Positions 28,508 to 38,365 are shown, counted from the stretch's first letter. The stretch is 64,000 nucleotides of DNA from PALSA-911 sp963839645 (GCA_963839645.1 CAWIVZ010000008.1:992001-1056000); one strand, 5' to 3'. The notes: generated by a model not told the origin, from the letters alone. A program made the numbers and translations.

Positions 28508-28848
28508 ACGGGCGATGTCGCATCGCCGGAACCGCTTTGCAAGCATATTGGCCCGGATCGCCTTGGCCTGGATCGCCCGGCCCCAAGGAAGTCCGTCCGA
28601 TTCCGTCCACCCATCCGGCGCGACGATGGCGTCTGAACATTGTGCAAGTGCGTCGGCATGATAGAACCGCGCCTCGAAAGCATCTCATGGCAACGGGCCT
28701 TGGACACGCATCCCTCATCCTTGTCCGCTATCCTTGTTCCGCGCCGCATCCCAGGCCACCTATCCCTCAGACCGCCAACAACGCCACAAGCCGATCCGCC
28801 CTTGCAAACCGCGCCGCCCCTCCAAGGACATTCCCTCAAAGGAAAGCC
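28508..28848. other. Divergent intergenic region metF/mlaA
   Basis: About 340 bp between divergent genes. No open frame here resembles a family. It should contain both promoters. A candidate ribosome-binding site AAAGGAAAG directly precedes the mlaA start. Confidence 0.4.
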
Positions 28849-29703
28849 ATGAGCGCCTACCGATCCCTTCGCTTCCAGCTTATGGCCATGGGCGTCTTCA
28901 CGCTGCTGTCCGGCTGCGCCACGCCGCCGCCGGCGGACGATCCGGACGCCATCGCGGAGTTCAAGGAGGCCGACGATCCGATCGAGCCGACCAACCGCGT
29001 CTTCTATGCGGTCAACGATGCCCTCGACACCTACATGCTGCGACCGGCGGCACAGGCCTATCGCTACGCCGTACCGCCGCGGGTGCGCGGTGGCGTGCAT
29101 AACGTGCTGAGCAACCTCGGCAGCCCGGTGCTGCTGACGGCCGACATGCTGCAGGGCAAGCCGCGGCGGGCCGGGGATGCGACCATGCGGTTCCTGATCA
29201 ACTCCACGATCGGGCTTGGCGGGATCTTCGACGTGGCGGGCAGTCTGGGCTACCCGACGCATGACAACGATTCCGGGATCACCCTGGCCAACTGGGGAGT
29301 CCCGGAGGGGCCCTTCCTGTTCCTGCCCATCCTCGGCCCCAACAATCCCCGCGATGCGACCGGCTTCGGCCTGGATTTCGTGATGGACCCCTTCACCTGG
29401 CTCGGCGCCGGCGTGGCTGTATCGACGCTCGGATGGACCAAGACCGGCGCGAACGCGATCGATTCGCGTGAACGCGTGCTCGATCCCGTGGACCAGATCA
29501 AGAAGACCGCGCTGGACCCCTACGCCACCTTCCGCAGCCTGTATCGCCAGCACCGGCAATCGGAAATTGAAGCGGTGCGTGATGACAAAGCGGCCACCAT
29601 CCCCGTATGGTTTCCGCAGCCCGCGCCCCCGTCGGCGCCTCCCACCGTCCCCCAGGCAGCGGCCGAACCGGCCAAAGCGGGCCCGCTGAACCAAGGCAAG
29701 TGA
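28849..29703 (+). CDS. mlaA: MlaA (VacJ) phospholipid-transport lipoprotein
   Basis: Outer-membrane lipoprotein that removes surface phospholipids and passes them to MlaC. The 284-residue protein has a signal peptide with lipobox LSGC (Cys24), then the MlaA domain: DDPIEPTNRVFYAVNDALD, NVLSNLGSPVLLTADMLQGK, RFLINSTIGLGGIFDVAG and GPFLFLPILGPNNPRDATG. The C-terminal ~40 residues are Pro/Ala-rich. mlaC follows after 2 bp. The start at 28849 is selected by AAAGGAAAG upstream and by the signal peptide. Confidence 0.93.
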   Translation: MSAYRSLRFQLMAMGVFTLLSGCATPPPADDPDAIAEFKEADDPIEPTNRVFYAVNDALDTYMLRPAAQAYRYAVPPRVRGGVHNVLSNLGSPVLLTADMLQGKPRRAGDATMRFLINSTIGLGGIFDVAGSLGYPTHDNDSGITLANWGVPEGPFLFLPILGPNNPRDATGFGLDFVMDPFTWLGAGVAVSTLGWTKTGANAIDSRERVLDPVDQIKKTALDPYATFRSLYRQHRQSEIEAVRDDKAATIPVWFPQPAPPSAPPTVPQAAAEPAKAGPLNQGK

Positions 29704-29705
29704 CC

Positions 29706-30350
29706 ATGCATGCATCCAACGATCTGCGAACGACTTTCCGCCGGCGCCTGTTCCTCGGCCTCGCCGGCGGCGGGTTCCTGTTCACCGCGATCTGCCTCCT
29801 CCGCGGCGCGCAGGCGCAGCCGGCACCGGCCAGCGCGAGCGCGTTCGTGAAATCCACCGGCGAGCGCCTGGTCGCGGTCATCAATGCGCCCGGCCCTATC
29901 CAGGAAAAACAGCCGCGGCTGGCCCAGATCATTGAAAGCGCGGTGGATGTGGACGGCGTGGCGAAATTCTGCCTCGGCCGCTTCTGGCGAACCGCCACGC
30001 CGGAACAGCAGAAGCAATACACGACGCTGTTCCACAGCGTGCTGGTGACCAACATCACCGGCAAGCTGGGCGAATATCAGGGCGTGGCGTTCTCGGTACA
30101 GCAGGCCCAGCCGCGCGAGGACACCACGATCGTCGCCACCACCGTGGAGCGCCCGGCCAATCCGCCGACCAAGGTGGATTGGGTGATCAGCGACGCGTCC
30201 GGCGCGCCGAAGGTGGTCGACGTCATCGCCGAGGGCACGTCGTTGCGGCTGACCCAGCGCAGCGACTACGCCGCCTTCCTGTCGCATAACGGCAACAGCA
30301 TCCAGGCGCTGATCGAGGCGATGAAGCAGCAGATCGCTTCGAACAGCTGA
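29706..30350 (+). CDS. mlaC: MlaC-family periplasmic phospholipid carrier
   Basis: A 214-residue periplasmic protein with a twin-arginine-like, hydrophobic signal (FRRRLFLGLAGGGFLF, cleavage after AQA) and the MlaC/Ttg2D fold: DVDGVAKFCLGRFWRTATPEQQKQYTTLF and VDWVISDASGAPKVVDVIAEG. It shuttles phospholipid between MlaA and the inner-membrane MlaFEDB complex. The latter genes are not in the window. The gene begins two bases after the mlaA stop, so the two are an operon. Confidence 0.9.
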   Translation: MHASNDLRTTFRRRLFLGLAGGGFLFTAICLLRGAQAQPAPASASAFVKSTGERLVAVINAPGPIQEKQPRLAQIIESAVDVDGVAKFCLGRFWRTATPEQQKQYTTLFHSVLVTNITGKLGEYQGVAFSVQQAQPREDTTIVATTVERPANPPTKVDWVISDASGAPKVVDVIAEGTSLRLTQRSDYAAFLSHNGNSIQALIEAMKQQIASNS

Positions 30351-30422
30351 GCGGGACGACCGAACCTACTCCGCGGGTCTGGTTGGATCCGCAGAGGGGG
30401 ATTGATCCCTGGGTGGGGCTTG

Positions 30423-30950
30423 TTATGCGGAGGGGCCCGGTTCGCGCAGGCGGCTTTCAAAAACCACCATCTCGTGCCCGCCCTGGATGAACCCGCCGCA
30501 CGGCACCATCCCGATCCCGCCCAGCACGGTGCGGGAAGCGAAATTGCTCTCCCGTGCCACCGCGATGATCCGTTCCAGCCCTGCGGTCGCGTGACCGAAG
30601 CGCAGCACCGCGCCGGCCGCTTCCCGCGCCAGGCCGCGGCCCTGGACTTCCGGCTTCAAGGCGAAGCGCAAGGCCACACCGCGACCGTCCGGCCGCTCCA
30701 TCAGCCCGGTCAGCCCGAGGAATTCGCCCGCCCCGGTCTCCCGCACCGTCCACATGCCATAGCGATGCCTGGCCCAGAACGCCATGTCCTCGGCCAGCTC
30801 CTCGGCCGCCCGGACCGGGGCGCGGACACCTCCCAGCATCATCGCGAACACGCGCGGATCGGCCTTGATCGCCTGTATGTCCGCCAGATCGCCCCAGCCG
30901 ACCGGGGTCAGCACCGTGCGGGCGGTGCGGATGATCCAGGTCGGGTTCAC
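30423..30950 (-). CDS. GNAT-family N-acetyltransferase (RimJ/RimL-like)
   Basis: A 175-residue acetyltransferase. Seen: RTARTVLTPVGWGDL at the N terminus, GEFLGLTGLMERPDG, ALRFALKPEVQGRGLAREAAGAVLRFG containing the acetyl-CoA-binding Q-G-R-G-L-A motif, and IAVARESNFASRTVLGGIGM. This matches GNAT proteins that acetylate N-terminal or side-chain amines (ribosomal proteins, antibiotics). The substrate is not identifiable. It lies 49 bp downstream of the ettA gene, on the same strand. Confidence 0.85.
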   Translation of the reverse strand: MNPTWIIRTARTVLTPVGWGDLADIQAIKADPRVFAMMLGGVRAPVRAAEELAEDMAFWARHRYGMWTVRETGAGEFLGLTGLMERPDGRGVALRFALKPEVQGRGLAREAAGAVLRFGHATAGLERIIAVARESNFASRTVLGGIGMVPCGGFIQGGHEMVVFESRLREPGPSA

Positions 30951-30999
30951 TTGCCGGCGTTCACAGCCTGGGGTTCACGGCAACAAGGCGGGCCGAAAC

Positions 31000-32680
31000 C
31001 TACCGCGCGAGCGGCCGGTATTTGATCCGGTGCGGCTCGGTGGCGTCCGCGCCCAGGCGGCGGCGCTTGTCTTCCTCATAGGCCTGGAAATTGCCCTCGA
31101 ACCACTCGACATGGCTGTCGCCCTCGAAGGCCAGGATATGCGTCGCCAGCCGGTCGAGGAACCAGCGGTCATGGCTGATGACCACGACGCAGCCGGCGAA
31201 TTCCGCCAGCGCGTCTTCCAGCGCGCGCAGCGTGTCCACGTCCAGATCGTTGGTCGGCTCATCGAGCAGGATGACGTTGTGCTCGGCCTTCAGCATCTTG
31301 GCCAGGTGCACCCGGTTGCGCTCGCCGCCTGATAGTATGCCGACCTTCTTCTGCTGGTCCGAGCCCTTGAAGTTGAACGCGCCGACATAGGCGCGTGACG
31401 GCACGGCGCGCTTGCCGAGATAGATCACGTCCGTCCCGCCGCTGATCTCCTCCCAGACATTCTTGTTGGGATCGAGGCTGTCGCGGGACTGGTCGACATA
31501 GCCGAGTTTTACCGTCTCGCCGACGCGAAGCGAGCCGCCGTCGGGCACTTCCTGGCCGGTGATCATGCGGAACAAGGTGGTCTTGCCGGCGCCGTTCGGG
31601 CCGATGACGCCGACGATGCCGCCGGGCGGCAGCTTGAAGCTCAGCCCGTCGATCAGCATCCGGTCGCCGTAGCCCTTCTGCAGATCCTCCGCCTCGATGA
31701 CGACGCCGCCCAGGCGCGGCCCCGGGGTGATGACGATGTCGGCGACGCCGGTGGCGAGCTCCTGCGATTTCTGCAGCATTTCCTCGTAGCGCTGGATGCG
31801 CGCCCGGCTCTTGGTCTGCCGCGCCCTGGCGGAGGAGGCGATCCACTCGCTCTCGGCGGCCAGCGCCCGCTGGCGGGAGCTTTCCTCTTTCTCCTCCTGC
31901 TGCAGCCGCTTGCGCTTCTGCTGCAGCCAGGACGAGTAGTTGCCCTCGAACGGATAGCCGCGGCCGCGCTCGATCTCCAGGATCCAGTTGGTCACGTTGT
32001 CCAGGAAGTAGCGGTCATGGGTGACGATCATCACCGTGCCGGTGAAATCGCGCAGGGTGCGTTCCAGCCAGGCGACGCTTTCGGCGTCCAGATGGTTGGT
32101 CGGCTCGTCGAGCAGCAGCAGGTCGGGCTTTTCCAGCAGCAGCCGGCACAGCGCGACCCGGCGGCGCTCACCGCCGGACAGGGTGGTGACGTCGCTTTCG
32201 GCCGGCGGGCAGCGCAGCGCGTCGAGCGCGATGTTGACGCGCCGGTCGAGCTCCCAGCCGTCCTCGGCGTCGATCTTTTCCTGCAGCTCGGATTGCTCCG
32301 CCAGCAACGCGTTCATCTTGTCGTCATCCATGGGCTCGGCGAATTCCATGGAGATGGCGTTGAACCGGTCCAACGCCGCCTTCAGGCCGGCGAAGGCCAA
32401 CTCGACATTCTCGCCGACGGTCTTGGTCGGGATCGAGCTGCGGCTCCTGTTCCAGATAACCGACGCGCACGCCCTCGGCCGCCCAGGCCTCGCCGCCATA
32501 TTCCTTCTCGATCCCCGCCATGATCTTCAACAGGGTGGACTTGCCGGCGCCGTTCACCCCGAGCACGCCGATCTTCACGCCGGGCAGGAAGGACAGCGTG
32601 ATGCCCTTGAACACTTCCCGGCCGCCCGGAAAGGCCTTGGTCACGTCCTTCATCACATAGACATACTGATAGCTGGCCAT
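31000..32680 (-). CDS. ettA: ABC-F translational throttle EttA, frameshifted as read
   Basis: Cytosolic ribosome-associated ATPase with two ABC domains and no membrane part. The first frame has VLGVNGAGKSTLLKIMAG and the start MASYQYVYVMKDVTKAFPGG. The second has LSGGERRRVALCRLLLEKPD, the arm between domains, GPNGAGKTTLFRMITG, LSGGERNRVHLAKML and LLLDEPTNHLDAES. One extra base in the GGG at 32429-32431 separates the frames. Corrected length is 559 residues, typical of EttA. The start at 32680 is selected by family alignment. Confidence 0.93.
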
Positions 32681-32927
32681 AAGCCGCGCGCTCCTGAAGC
32701 GAGATTTGGGGGGTGTTCTAGGGTGCGGTGCCGCCCGCGGCAACCGATGCGGACGCGGAGGACAACTGCATCACGATCAGGCGGACCTGATAGAAGAACA
32801 TGCCCCGATGCCGGCAGAGGGGTAGGGTGTTGGCGGCCCAGGACAGGATTGCCGGCCCGGCGCGGGCGGGCTATGCCGCACCGCAACATGAAATTCGTGC
32901 CGCCAGCACCGCCACAGGAGATCCCCC

Positions 32928-33461
32928 ATGCGCATCGACGCCATCGCCATCGGCCAGAACCCGCCCGAGGATGTCAACGTGATCATCGAGGTGCAGATCG
33001 GCGGCGAGCCGATCAAGTACCAGATGGACAAGGAGGCCGGCACCCTGTTCGTCGACCGGTTCCTGTACACGCCGATGCGCTATCCCGGCAATTACGGCTT
33101 CGTGCCGCATACCCTGTCCGATGACGGCGATCCGATCGACGTGCTGGTGGCCAATACCCGCCCGATCGTGCCCGGCGCGGTGATCAATTGCCGCCCGGTA
33201 GGCGTGCTGAAGATGGAGGACGACGGCGGCGGGGACGAGAAGATCATCGCCGTGCCATCGCCCAAGCTCACCCAGCGCTACCTGAACGTGCACAACTATT
33301 CCGACCTGCCGAGCATCACCCTGGAGCAGATCCAGCACTTCTTCGAGCACTACAAGGATCTGGAACCCGGTAAATGGGTGAAGATCATCGGCTGGGGCGA
33401 CGCCGCGGAAGCCCGGCAGCTGATCGTGGAAGCGATCGCTCGGGCCAAGGCTGCCGCTTAG
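32928..33461 (+). CDS. ppa: Soluble inorganic pyrophosphatase (family I)
   Basis: Hydrolyses pyrophosphate from biosynthesis; cytosolic, Mg2+-dependent. The 177-residue protein carries RFLYTPMRYPGNYGFVPHT, the signature DDGDPIDVLV with three metal-binding aspartates, and KIIAVPSPKL. The length is right for a bacterial hexameric enzyme. The membrane pyrophosphatase gene follows 224 bp downstream on the same strand, so both PPase types are encoded side by side. The start follows GGAGATCCCCC. Confidence 0.95.
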   Translation: MRIDAIAIGQNPPEDVNVIIEVQIGGEPIKYQMDKEAGTLFVDRFLYTPMRYPGNYGFVPHTLSDDGDPIDVLVANTRPIVPGAVINCRPVGVLKMEDDGGGDEKIIAVPSPKLTQRYLNVHNYSDLPSITLEQIQHFFEHYKDLEPGKWVKIIGWGDAAEARQLIVEAIARAKAAA

Positions 33462-33685
33462 CCAAGCCGTCTTCTTGACCCGAAAAACAACCAAAAGGTC
33501 TCCGGAAGCCGCTTTTTCAGGCTGTTTCACCGCTTATGGCGGAGGCGGGCGGGCTGGTCGGCTTGACCACCCTGTTCCGTCACCTGATAGTCGCCGCACT
33601 AGCCAGATCCGTGCCGTAAGGCGCGGTCCGGACGAGTTCGGCTCGTGCCGTCTTGGAGCCAATCAATAAATAAGGGAAACTTCGG

Positions 33686-35782
33686 ATGCAGTCCGCCTAT
33701 ATCTTGATCATCGTCTGCGGTGTGCTGGCACTGCTGTACGGGCTTGTCACGGCGCGGCAGGTCTTGGCCGCCGATGCCGGCAACGCGCGCATGCAGGAAA
33801 TCGCCGCCGCCGTGCAGGAAGGCGCTGCCGCCTACCTGAACCGGCAGTACACCACCATCGGCATCGTCGGGCTGATCATCCTTGTCATCCTCGGCCTCAC
33901 CCTCGGGTTGCACGTGGCGGTCGGCTTCCTGATCGGCGCGGTGCTGTCGGCCATCGCCGGCTATGTCGGCATGAACGTGTCGGTGCGCGCCAATGTCCGC
34001 ACCGCCCAGGCCAGCCGCCGCGGCCTCGCCGCCGGTCTCGATATCGCCTTCAAGGCGGGCGCCATCACCGGCATGCTGGTGGTCGGCCTCGGCCTGCTCG
34101 GCGTCGGCGTCTATTACATGGTGCTGCGCGGCCAGATGGTGGGCGACGACATCCGCCCGGTGCTGGAAGCCCTGGTGGGCCTGTCCTTCGGCGCCTCGCT
34201 GATCTCGATCTTCGCCCGGCTCGGCGGCGGCATCTTCACCAAGGGCGCCGATGTGGGCGCGGACCTGGTGGGCAAGGTCGAGGCCGGCATTCCCGAGGAT
34301 GACCCCCGCAACCCCGCCGTGATCGCCGACAACGTGGGCGACAACGTCGGCGACTGCGCCGGCATGGCCGCCGACCTTTTCGAGACCTACGCCGTGACCA
34401 TCGTGGCGACCATGCTGCTGGCCGCCATCTTCTTCAAGACCGAAGTGCGCGACCAGCTGCTGCTGCTGCCGCTCGGCATCGGCGCGGTGTGCATCGTCAC
34501 CTCCATCATCGGCACCTACTTCGTGAAGCTCGGCGCCAGCAACAACATCATGGGGGCGCTGTACAAGGGCCTGATCGTGACCGGCGTGCTGTCGATCGCG
34601 GCCGTGGCGTTCATCATCAGCTGGTTCACCGGCTTCTCCACCCCGCTGCCGCTGATCGCCGGCGGCTCGGTGACCGGCATGAACCTGTTCGTCTGCTGCC
34701 TCACGGGCCTGGCGGTGACCGGCTTCATCGTGGTCATCACCGAATACTACACCTCCACCGCCTACCGCCCGGTGCGCAGCATCGCGCAGAGCTCCACCAC
34801 CGGCCACGGCACCAACGTGATCCAGGGCCTGGCGATGTCGATGGAAGCCACCGCCCTGCCGGTGCTGGTCATCTGCGTCGGCATCATCGTGTCCTACCTG
34901 ACCGCCGGCCTGTTCGGCATCGCGGTCGCCGCCACCACCATGCTGGCGCTGGCCGGCATGATCGTGGCGCTGGACGCCTACGGCCCGGTCACCGACAACG
35001 CCGGCGGCATCGCCGAAATGGCGGACCTGCCGAAGGAAGTGCGCGTGACCACCGACGCGCTGGACGCGGTCGGCAACACCACCAAGGCGGTCACCAAGGG
35101 CTACGCCATCGGCTCGGCCGGCCTCGCCTCGCTGGTGCTGTTCGCCGCCTACACCCAGGACCTGAAGTTCTACTTCCCGAAACTGGACGTGCAGTTCTCG
35201 CTGCAGGATCCGTTCGTGGTGGTCGGGCTGTTCATCGGCGGCCTGCTGCCGTACCTGTTCGGCGCCATGGGCATGATCGCCGTCGGCCGTGCCGCCGGAT
35301 CGGTCGTGGTCGAGGTTCGCCGCCAGTTCAAGGCGATGCCCGGCATCATGCTCGGCACCCAGAAGCCGGAATATGGCGTCGCCGTGGACATGCTGACCAA
35401 GGCGGCGATCAAGGAGATGATCATCCCGTCGCTGCTGCCGGTGCTGGCGCCGATCGTGCTGTGGTTCCTGATCGACGCGATCGCCGGCCAGACCGCCGCC
35501 TTCTCGGCGCTGGGCGCCATGCTGCTCGGCGTGATCGTGACCGGCCTGTTCGTCGCCATCTCGATGACCTCGGGCGGCGGCGCGTGGGACAACGCGAAGA
35601 AATACATCGAGGAAGGCAATCACGGCGGCAAGGGCTCCGAGGCGCACAAGGCCGCGGTGACCGGCGATACCGTGGGCGATCCGTACAAGGACACCGCGGG
35701 TCCCGCGGTGAACCCGATGATCAAGATCACCAACATCGTGGCGCTGCTGCTGCTGGCGATCCTGGCCGGCTGGCTGAAGTAA
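33686..35782 (+). CDS. hppA: Membrane proton-pumping pyrophosphatase (K+-independent)
   Basis: Couples PPi hydrolysis to proton export across the inner membrane. The 698-residue protein has about 16 hydrophobic segments, the substrate-binding DNVGDNVGDCAGMAADLFE, and a second acidic cluster near the C terminus (TGDTVGDPYKDTAGP). K467 in GNTTKAV is the lysine that replaces alanine in K+-dependent enzymes, so this one should be K+-independent. The close match in length and position to Rhodospirillum enzymes supports the call. A strong hairpin follows the stop. Confidence 0.95.
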   Translation: MQSAYILIIVCGVLALLYGLVTARQVLAADAGNARMQEIAAAVQEGAAAYLNRQYTTIGIVGLIILVILGLTLGLHVAVGFLIGAVLSAIAGYVGMNVSVRANVRTAQASRRGLAAGLDIAFKAGAITGMLVVGLGLLGVGVYYMVLRGQMVGDDIRPVLEALVGLSFGASLISIFARLGGGIFTKGADVGADLVGKVEAGIPEDDPRNPAVIADNVGDNVGDCAGMAADLFETYAVTIVATMLLAAIFFKTEVRDQLLLLPLGIGAVCIVTSIIGTYFVKLGASNNIMGALYKGLIVTGVLSIAAVAFIISWFTGFSTPLPLIAGGSVTGMNLFVCCLTGLAVTGFIVVITEYYTSTAYRPVRSIAQSSTTGHGTNVIQGLAMSMEATALPVLVICVGIIVSYLTAGLFGIAVAATTMLALAGMIVALDAYGPVTDNAGGIAEMADLPKEVRVTTDALDAVGNTTKAVTKGYAIGSAGLASLVLFAAYTQDLKFYFPKLDVQFSLQDPFVVVGLFIGGLLPYLFGAMGMIAVGRAAGSVVVEVRRQFKAMPGIMLGTQKPEYGVAVDMLTKAAIKEMIIPSLLPVLAPIVLWFLIDAIAGQTAAFSALGAMLLGVIVTGLFVAISMTSGGGAWDNAKKYIEEGNHGGKGSEAHKAAVTGDTVGDPYKDTAGPAVNPMIKITNIVALLLLAILAGWLK

Positions 35783-35786
35783 GGAC

Positions 35787-35810
35787 GGGCGGGGGCTCCG
35801 GCCCCCGCCC
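35787..35810. terminator. Terminator hairpin between convergent hppA and P450 genes
   Basis: A perfect 10-bp stem GGGCGGGGGC/GCCCCCGCCC with loop TCCG, then CTTT. It lies 5 bp after the hppA stop and 19 bp from the stop of the opposing gene. Confidence 0.75.
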
Positions 35811-35828
35811 CTTTCCCCGGCGGCCGGG

Positions 35829-37013
35829 TCAGGCCGCGCTCATACGTAGTTTCAAGCTGGTCAGCCCGCGCAGCGTGTTGTTGTAGCGCCGCTGCGGTGG
35901 CTCGAGGATTTCGAGATCCCGCACCCGCCGCGCCAGCGCGGTCAGCACGCACTCCCCTTCCAGCCGTGCCAGCGCCATGCCGACGCAGGCATGGATTCCG
36001 CTGCCATAGCCGACATGGCCCTGGGTGCGGCGTTGGATGTCGTATGTTTCCGGCCGCTCCCATCTGCGCGGATCGCGGTTGGCCGAGCCGAGGAACATCA
36101 GCACCTTCTCCCCTTCCCCGACCGTTTCCCCGCCGATCTCCACTTCCCGTGTCGTGGTGCGGAAAAAGGTCTGCACCGGCGTCTCGAAGCGGATGGCCTC
36201 GTCGAACGCGGCTCGCGCGAGCGATGGTTCCGCGCGCAACCTTGCGTATTGTTCGGGGAAGCGCGCCAGGCACCAGATCGCGGCGCCGATGCCGCTGACG
36301 GTGGTGTCCACGCCCGCCGTCAGCACCGAGCGCACCACCTGCGGCGCCTCGGTCTCGGTCAGGTCACCGGTGCCGACGGCGGCATGAATGCCGGCGCCGA
36401 AGCCCGCCGGCGCCAGGGCGTCGCGCTGCGATTGCGCGTGCACCCAGGCCAGCACCGGCTCGGCGTCACGGGTTGCCTCGGCCAGGAACTCGTTGCGGGG
36501 GCCGAAGCTGTTGAACACCATGTTGCCGTAGGGCAGCAGGAAGCGGCGGTTCTCCGGCTGCATGCCCATCGCGTCCGGAAACACCGCGAGCGGATAGGCC
36601 TCGGCGAGCTCCGGGATGGCGTCGATGGACGATTTTTCCAGCAGGCTGTCGATCAGGGTTTCGGCTTGTTCCGTGAAACGTGGCTTGAGGCCGCTGATGG
36701 CGGCGGGTGACAGCACGCGGGCCTGCACCTTCCGGGTGCGATCATGCAGCGGCGGATCGGTCTCCAGCACCAGGCTGGGCGGGCGCCATGGCTTTTCCTT
36801 GTGGAAATCCTGCAGGCCGACGCCGCGGGCGGAGGAGAAGGTTCGCCAATCGTCGAGAATGGATTTCACCTCCGCGTAGCGGGCACAGGCGAAGACGCCG
36901 TATTTTTCGAGCCATACCACCGGGCCGGCCTCACGCAGCGCTTCCTGGGCGGGATACGGATCCTCGAAATAAGCGGCGCTGAACGGATCGAGCGGCGAGA
37001 CCGGAATCGTCAT
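35829..37013 (-). CDS. Cytochrome P450, CYP199-like
   Basis: Heme monooxygenase of 394 residues. The start at 37013 follows AAGGGGGAAC. It matches CYP199A proteins closely from memory: FEDPYPAQEALREAGPVVWL, RGVGLQDFHKEKPWRPPSL, YPLAVFPDAMG, AGVDTTVSGIGAAIWCLARF (I helix), ETPVQTFFRTTTREVE, and the heme loop GYGSGIHACVGMALARLEGE with ligand C343. CYP199A enzymes oxidise or demethylate para-substituted benzoates. No ferredoxin or reductase gene is adjacent. Confidence 0.85.
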   Translation of the reverse strand: MTIPVSPLDPFSAAYFEDPYPAQEALREAGPVVWLEKYGVFACARYAEVKSILDDWRTFSSARGVGLQDFHKEKPWRPPSLVLETDPPLHDRTRKVQARVLSPAAISGLKPRFTEQAETLIDSLLEKSSIDAIPELAEAYPLAVFPDAMGMQPENRRFLLPYGNMVFNSFGPRNEFLAEATRDAEPVLAWVHAQSQRDALAPAGFGAGIHAAVGTGDLTETEAPQVVRSVLTAGVDTTVSGIGAAIWCLARFPEQYARLRAEPSLARAAFDEAIRFETPVQTFFRTTTREVEIGGETVGEGEKVLMFLGSANRDPRRWERPETYDIQRRTQGHVGYGSGIHACVGMALARLEGECVLTALARRVRDLEILEPPQRRYNNTLRGLTSLKLRMSAA

Positions 37014-37407
37014 GACGTGTTCCCCCTTGTTTCCCGGCGGCTTCTTGTCCGATCGGCGCGGCAGACCGGTGGATGGCTGCATACGACCACGGATCGTGCC
37101 ACGCCCGCCAGACGACGCCTTCATGCCGCAATGCCGCCAAGGAACTCCCTGTTGCCGCGGCGCGGATGCCGATCGCCAAACCGGGGGGTCAACGAATGCA
37201 TCGCCGCCGGCTCCGGACATTGTGAAGGGCTGGCATCTATTTCGCGCGACCTGAGGAAAAAATATGGATTGCGAGATACATTCGGATATGCTGCGATAAC
37301 CATTACGATAATGACATTCGTCATCTGCTCGGAACAAGAACACACCACGGAGCCTGTCCCAACCTGGCAGGGCTCGCACCTGAGACAATATGGGAAGGAG
37401 TGGCAGG
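37014..37407. other. Divergent intergenic region P450/PEP-CTERM
   Basis: About 390 bp, with an AT-richer centre near 37250-37330. It probably carries promoters for both flanking genes. No gene or clear operator is seen. Confidence 0.4.
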
Positions 37408-38235
37408 ATGAGCTTGAGGCAGGGTTTGGCGGTTGCGGTGACAGCCTGTGCGCTTCTCGGCAGCGCACCCGCGTTTGCCGGCAAGATTTTTCTCACCGGT
37501 CATGATCCCGATTTTCACGCGCAGGACAGCCCAGGGGCCGCCAACCTGCTGCGGGAGGGGCTGAACTACGTCACCGGCGGCACCTACAGCGGCGGCGTGG
37601 AGAAGTTCCTGTGGGTGGAAAGTTTCCTGCCGGCGAGCAGCGGGCACCGTATCGGTGAGCAGGGACTGACATCGCTGGGTCTGACGCTCGGCACCAATTT
37701 CGATTGGGTCGATGCATCCGGGCTTAGCGGCGTGGATTTCAACAACTACTCCGCCATCGCCATCGCCTCCGATTTCGGGGGTATGCTGACCAAGAATGAA
37801 ATCAACGGGCTGATCGCCCGCAGCAGCGATCTCCAGAGCTTCATCAATTCCGGCGGCGGGCTTTTCGCCTCCGCCGAATGCGGGCCCGGCAACCCGGCCT
37901 GCGAAGCGTCGCTGGTGGATGCCTCCACCCAGCTGTACGGCTATTTGCCGGTCGTCGTATCGTCGGTCGTTCCGGCCGCGCCGTTCACCGTGACGCCGTT
38001 CGGGGCATCGCTGGGCTTGACCAATGGCGACCTGAACGACCCGACGCATAATTCGTTCGGCCTGACCGGCGGGTTGAATATCGTGGACTTCGACACGGCC
38101 GGCGTGCCCACCACGCTAGCCGGTGACGTTACCGTGGGGGGTGGCGGATTTACCCCGTCTCCGGAACCGGCCAGCGTTGCGTTGGTGCTCGTGGGACTGG
38201 CGGGTCTGGGCCTTGTGCGGCGGCGCCGCACCTGA
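37408..38235 (+). CDS. PEP-CTERM protein (third in window)
   Basis: Exported protein of 275 residues. The ATG at 37408 is selected by AAGGAGTGGCAGG and by the signal peptide that follows (cleavage after APAFA). The body contains LTGHDPDFHAQD near the mature N terminus and YSAIAIASDFGGMLTKNEINGL, suggesting a Rossmann-like or ThuA-like glutamine-amidotransferase fold, but no function is assigned. One cysteine pair lies in SAECGPGNPACEAS. It ends SPEPASVALVLVG, a hydrophobic stretch, RRRRT, the exosortase tag. Confidence 0.78.
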   Translation: MSLRQGLAVAVTACALLGSAPAFAGKIFLTGHDPDFHAQDSPGAANLLREGLNYVTGGTYSGGVEKFLWVESFLPASSGHRIGEQGLTSLGLTLGTNFDWVDASGLSGVDFNNYSAIAIASDFGGMLTKNEINGLIARSSDLQSFINSGGGLFASAECGPGNPACEASLVDASTQLYGYLPVVVSSVVPAAPFTVTPFGASLGLTNGDLNDPTHNSFGLTGGLNIVDFDTAGVPTTLAGDVTVGGGGFTPSPEPASVALVLVGLAGLGLVRRRRT

Positions 38236-38263
38236 TTTCAGACGACCTGGCTTTTCGGGAGCC

Positions 38264-38291
38264 CCGGCCGCGGCTTGAATACCGCGGCCGG
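38264..38291 (+). terminator. Hairpin between PEP-CTERM and GMC oxidoreductase genes
   Basis: A perfect 10-bp stem CCGGCCGCGG/CCGCGGCCGG with an 8-nt loop. No T run follows, so it is a candidate only. Confidence 0.4.
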
Positions 38292-38365
38292 CGGCGAGGA
38301 CCCCTATGGATTGTCAGCCGGCCCGGTCTCGTTGATCCTGCCTGGAAAGCCAGGGGAAACGCGAG

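Noticed and set aside
33599..35647. 682-residue minus-strand frame opposite hppA
   Set aside because: His/Gln/Asp-rich complement of a highly biased membrane protein gene; no family resemblance.
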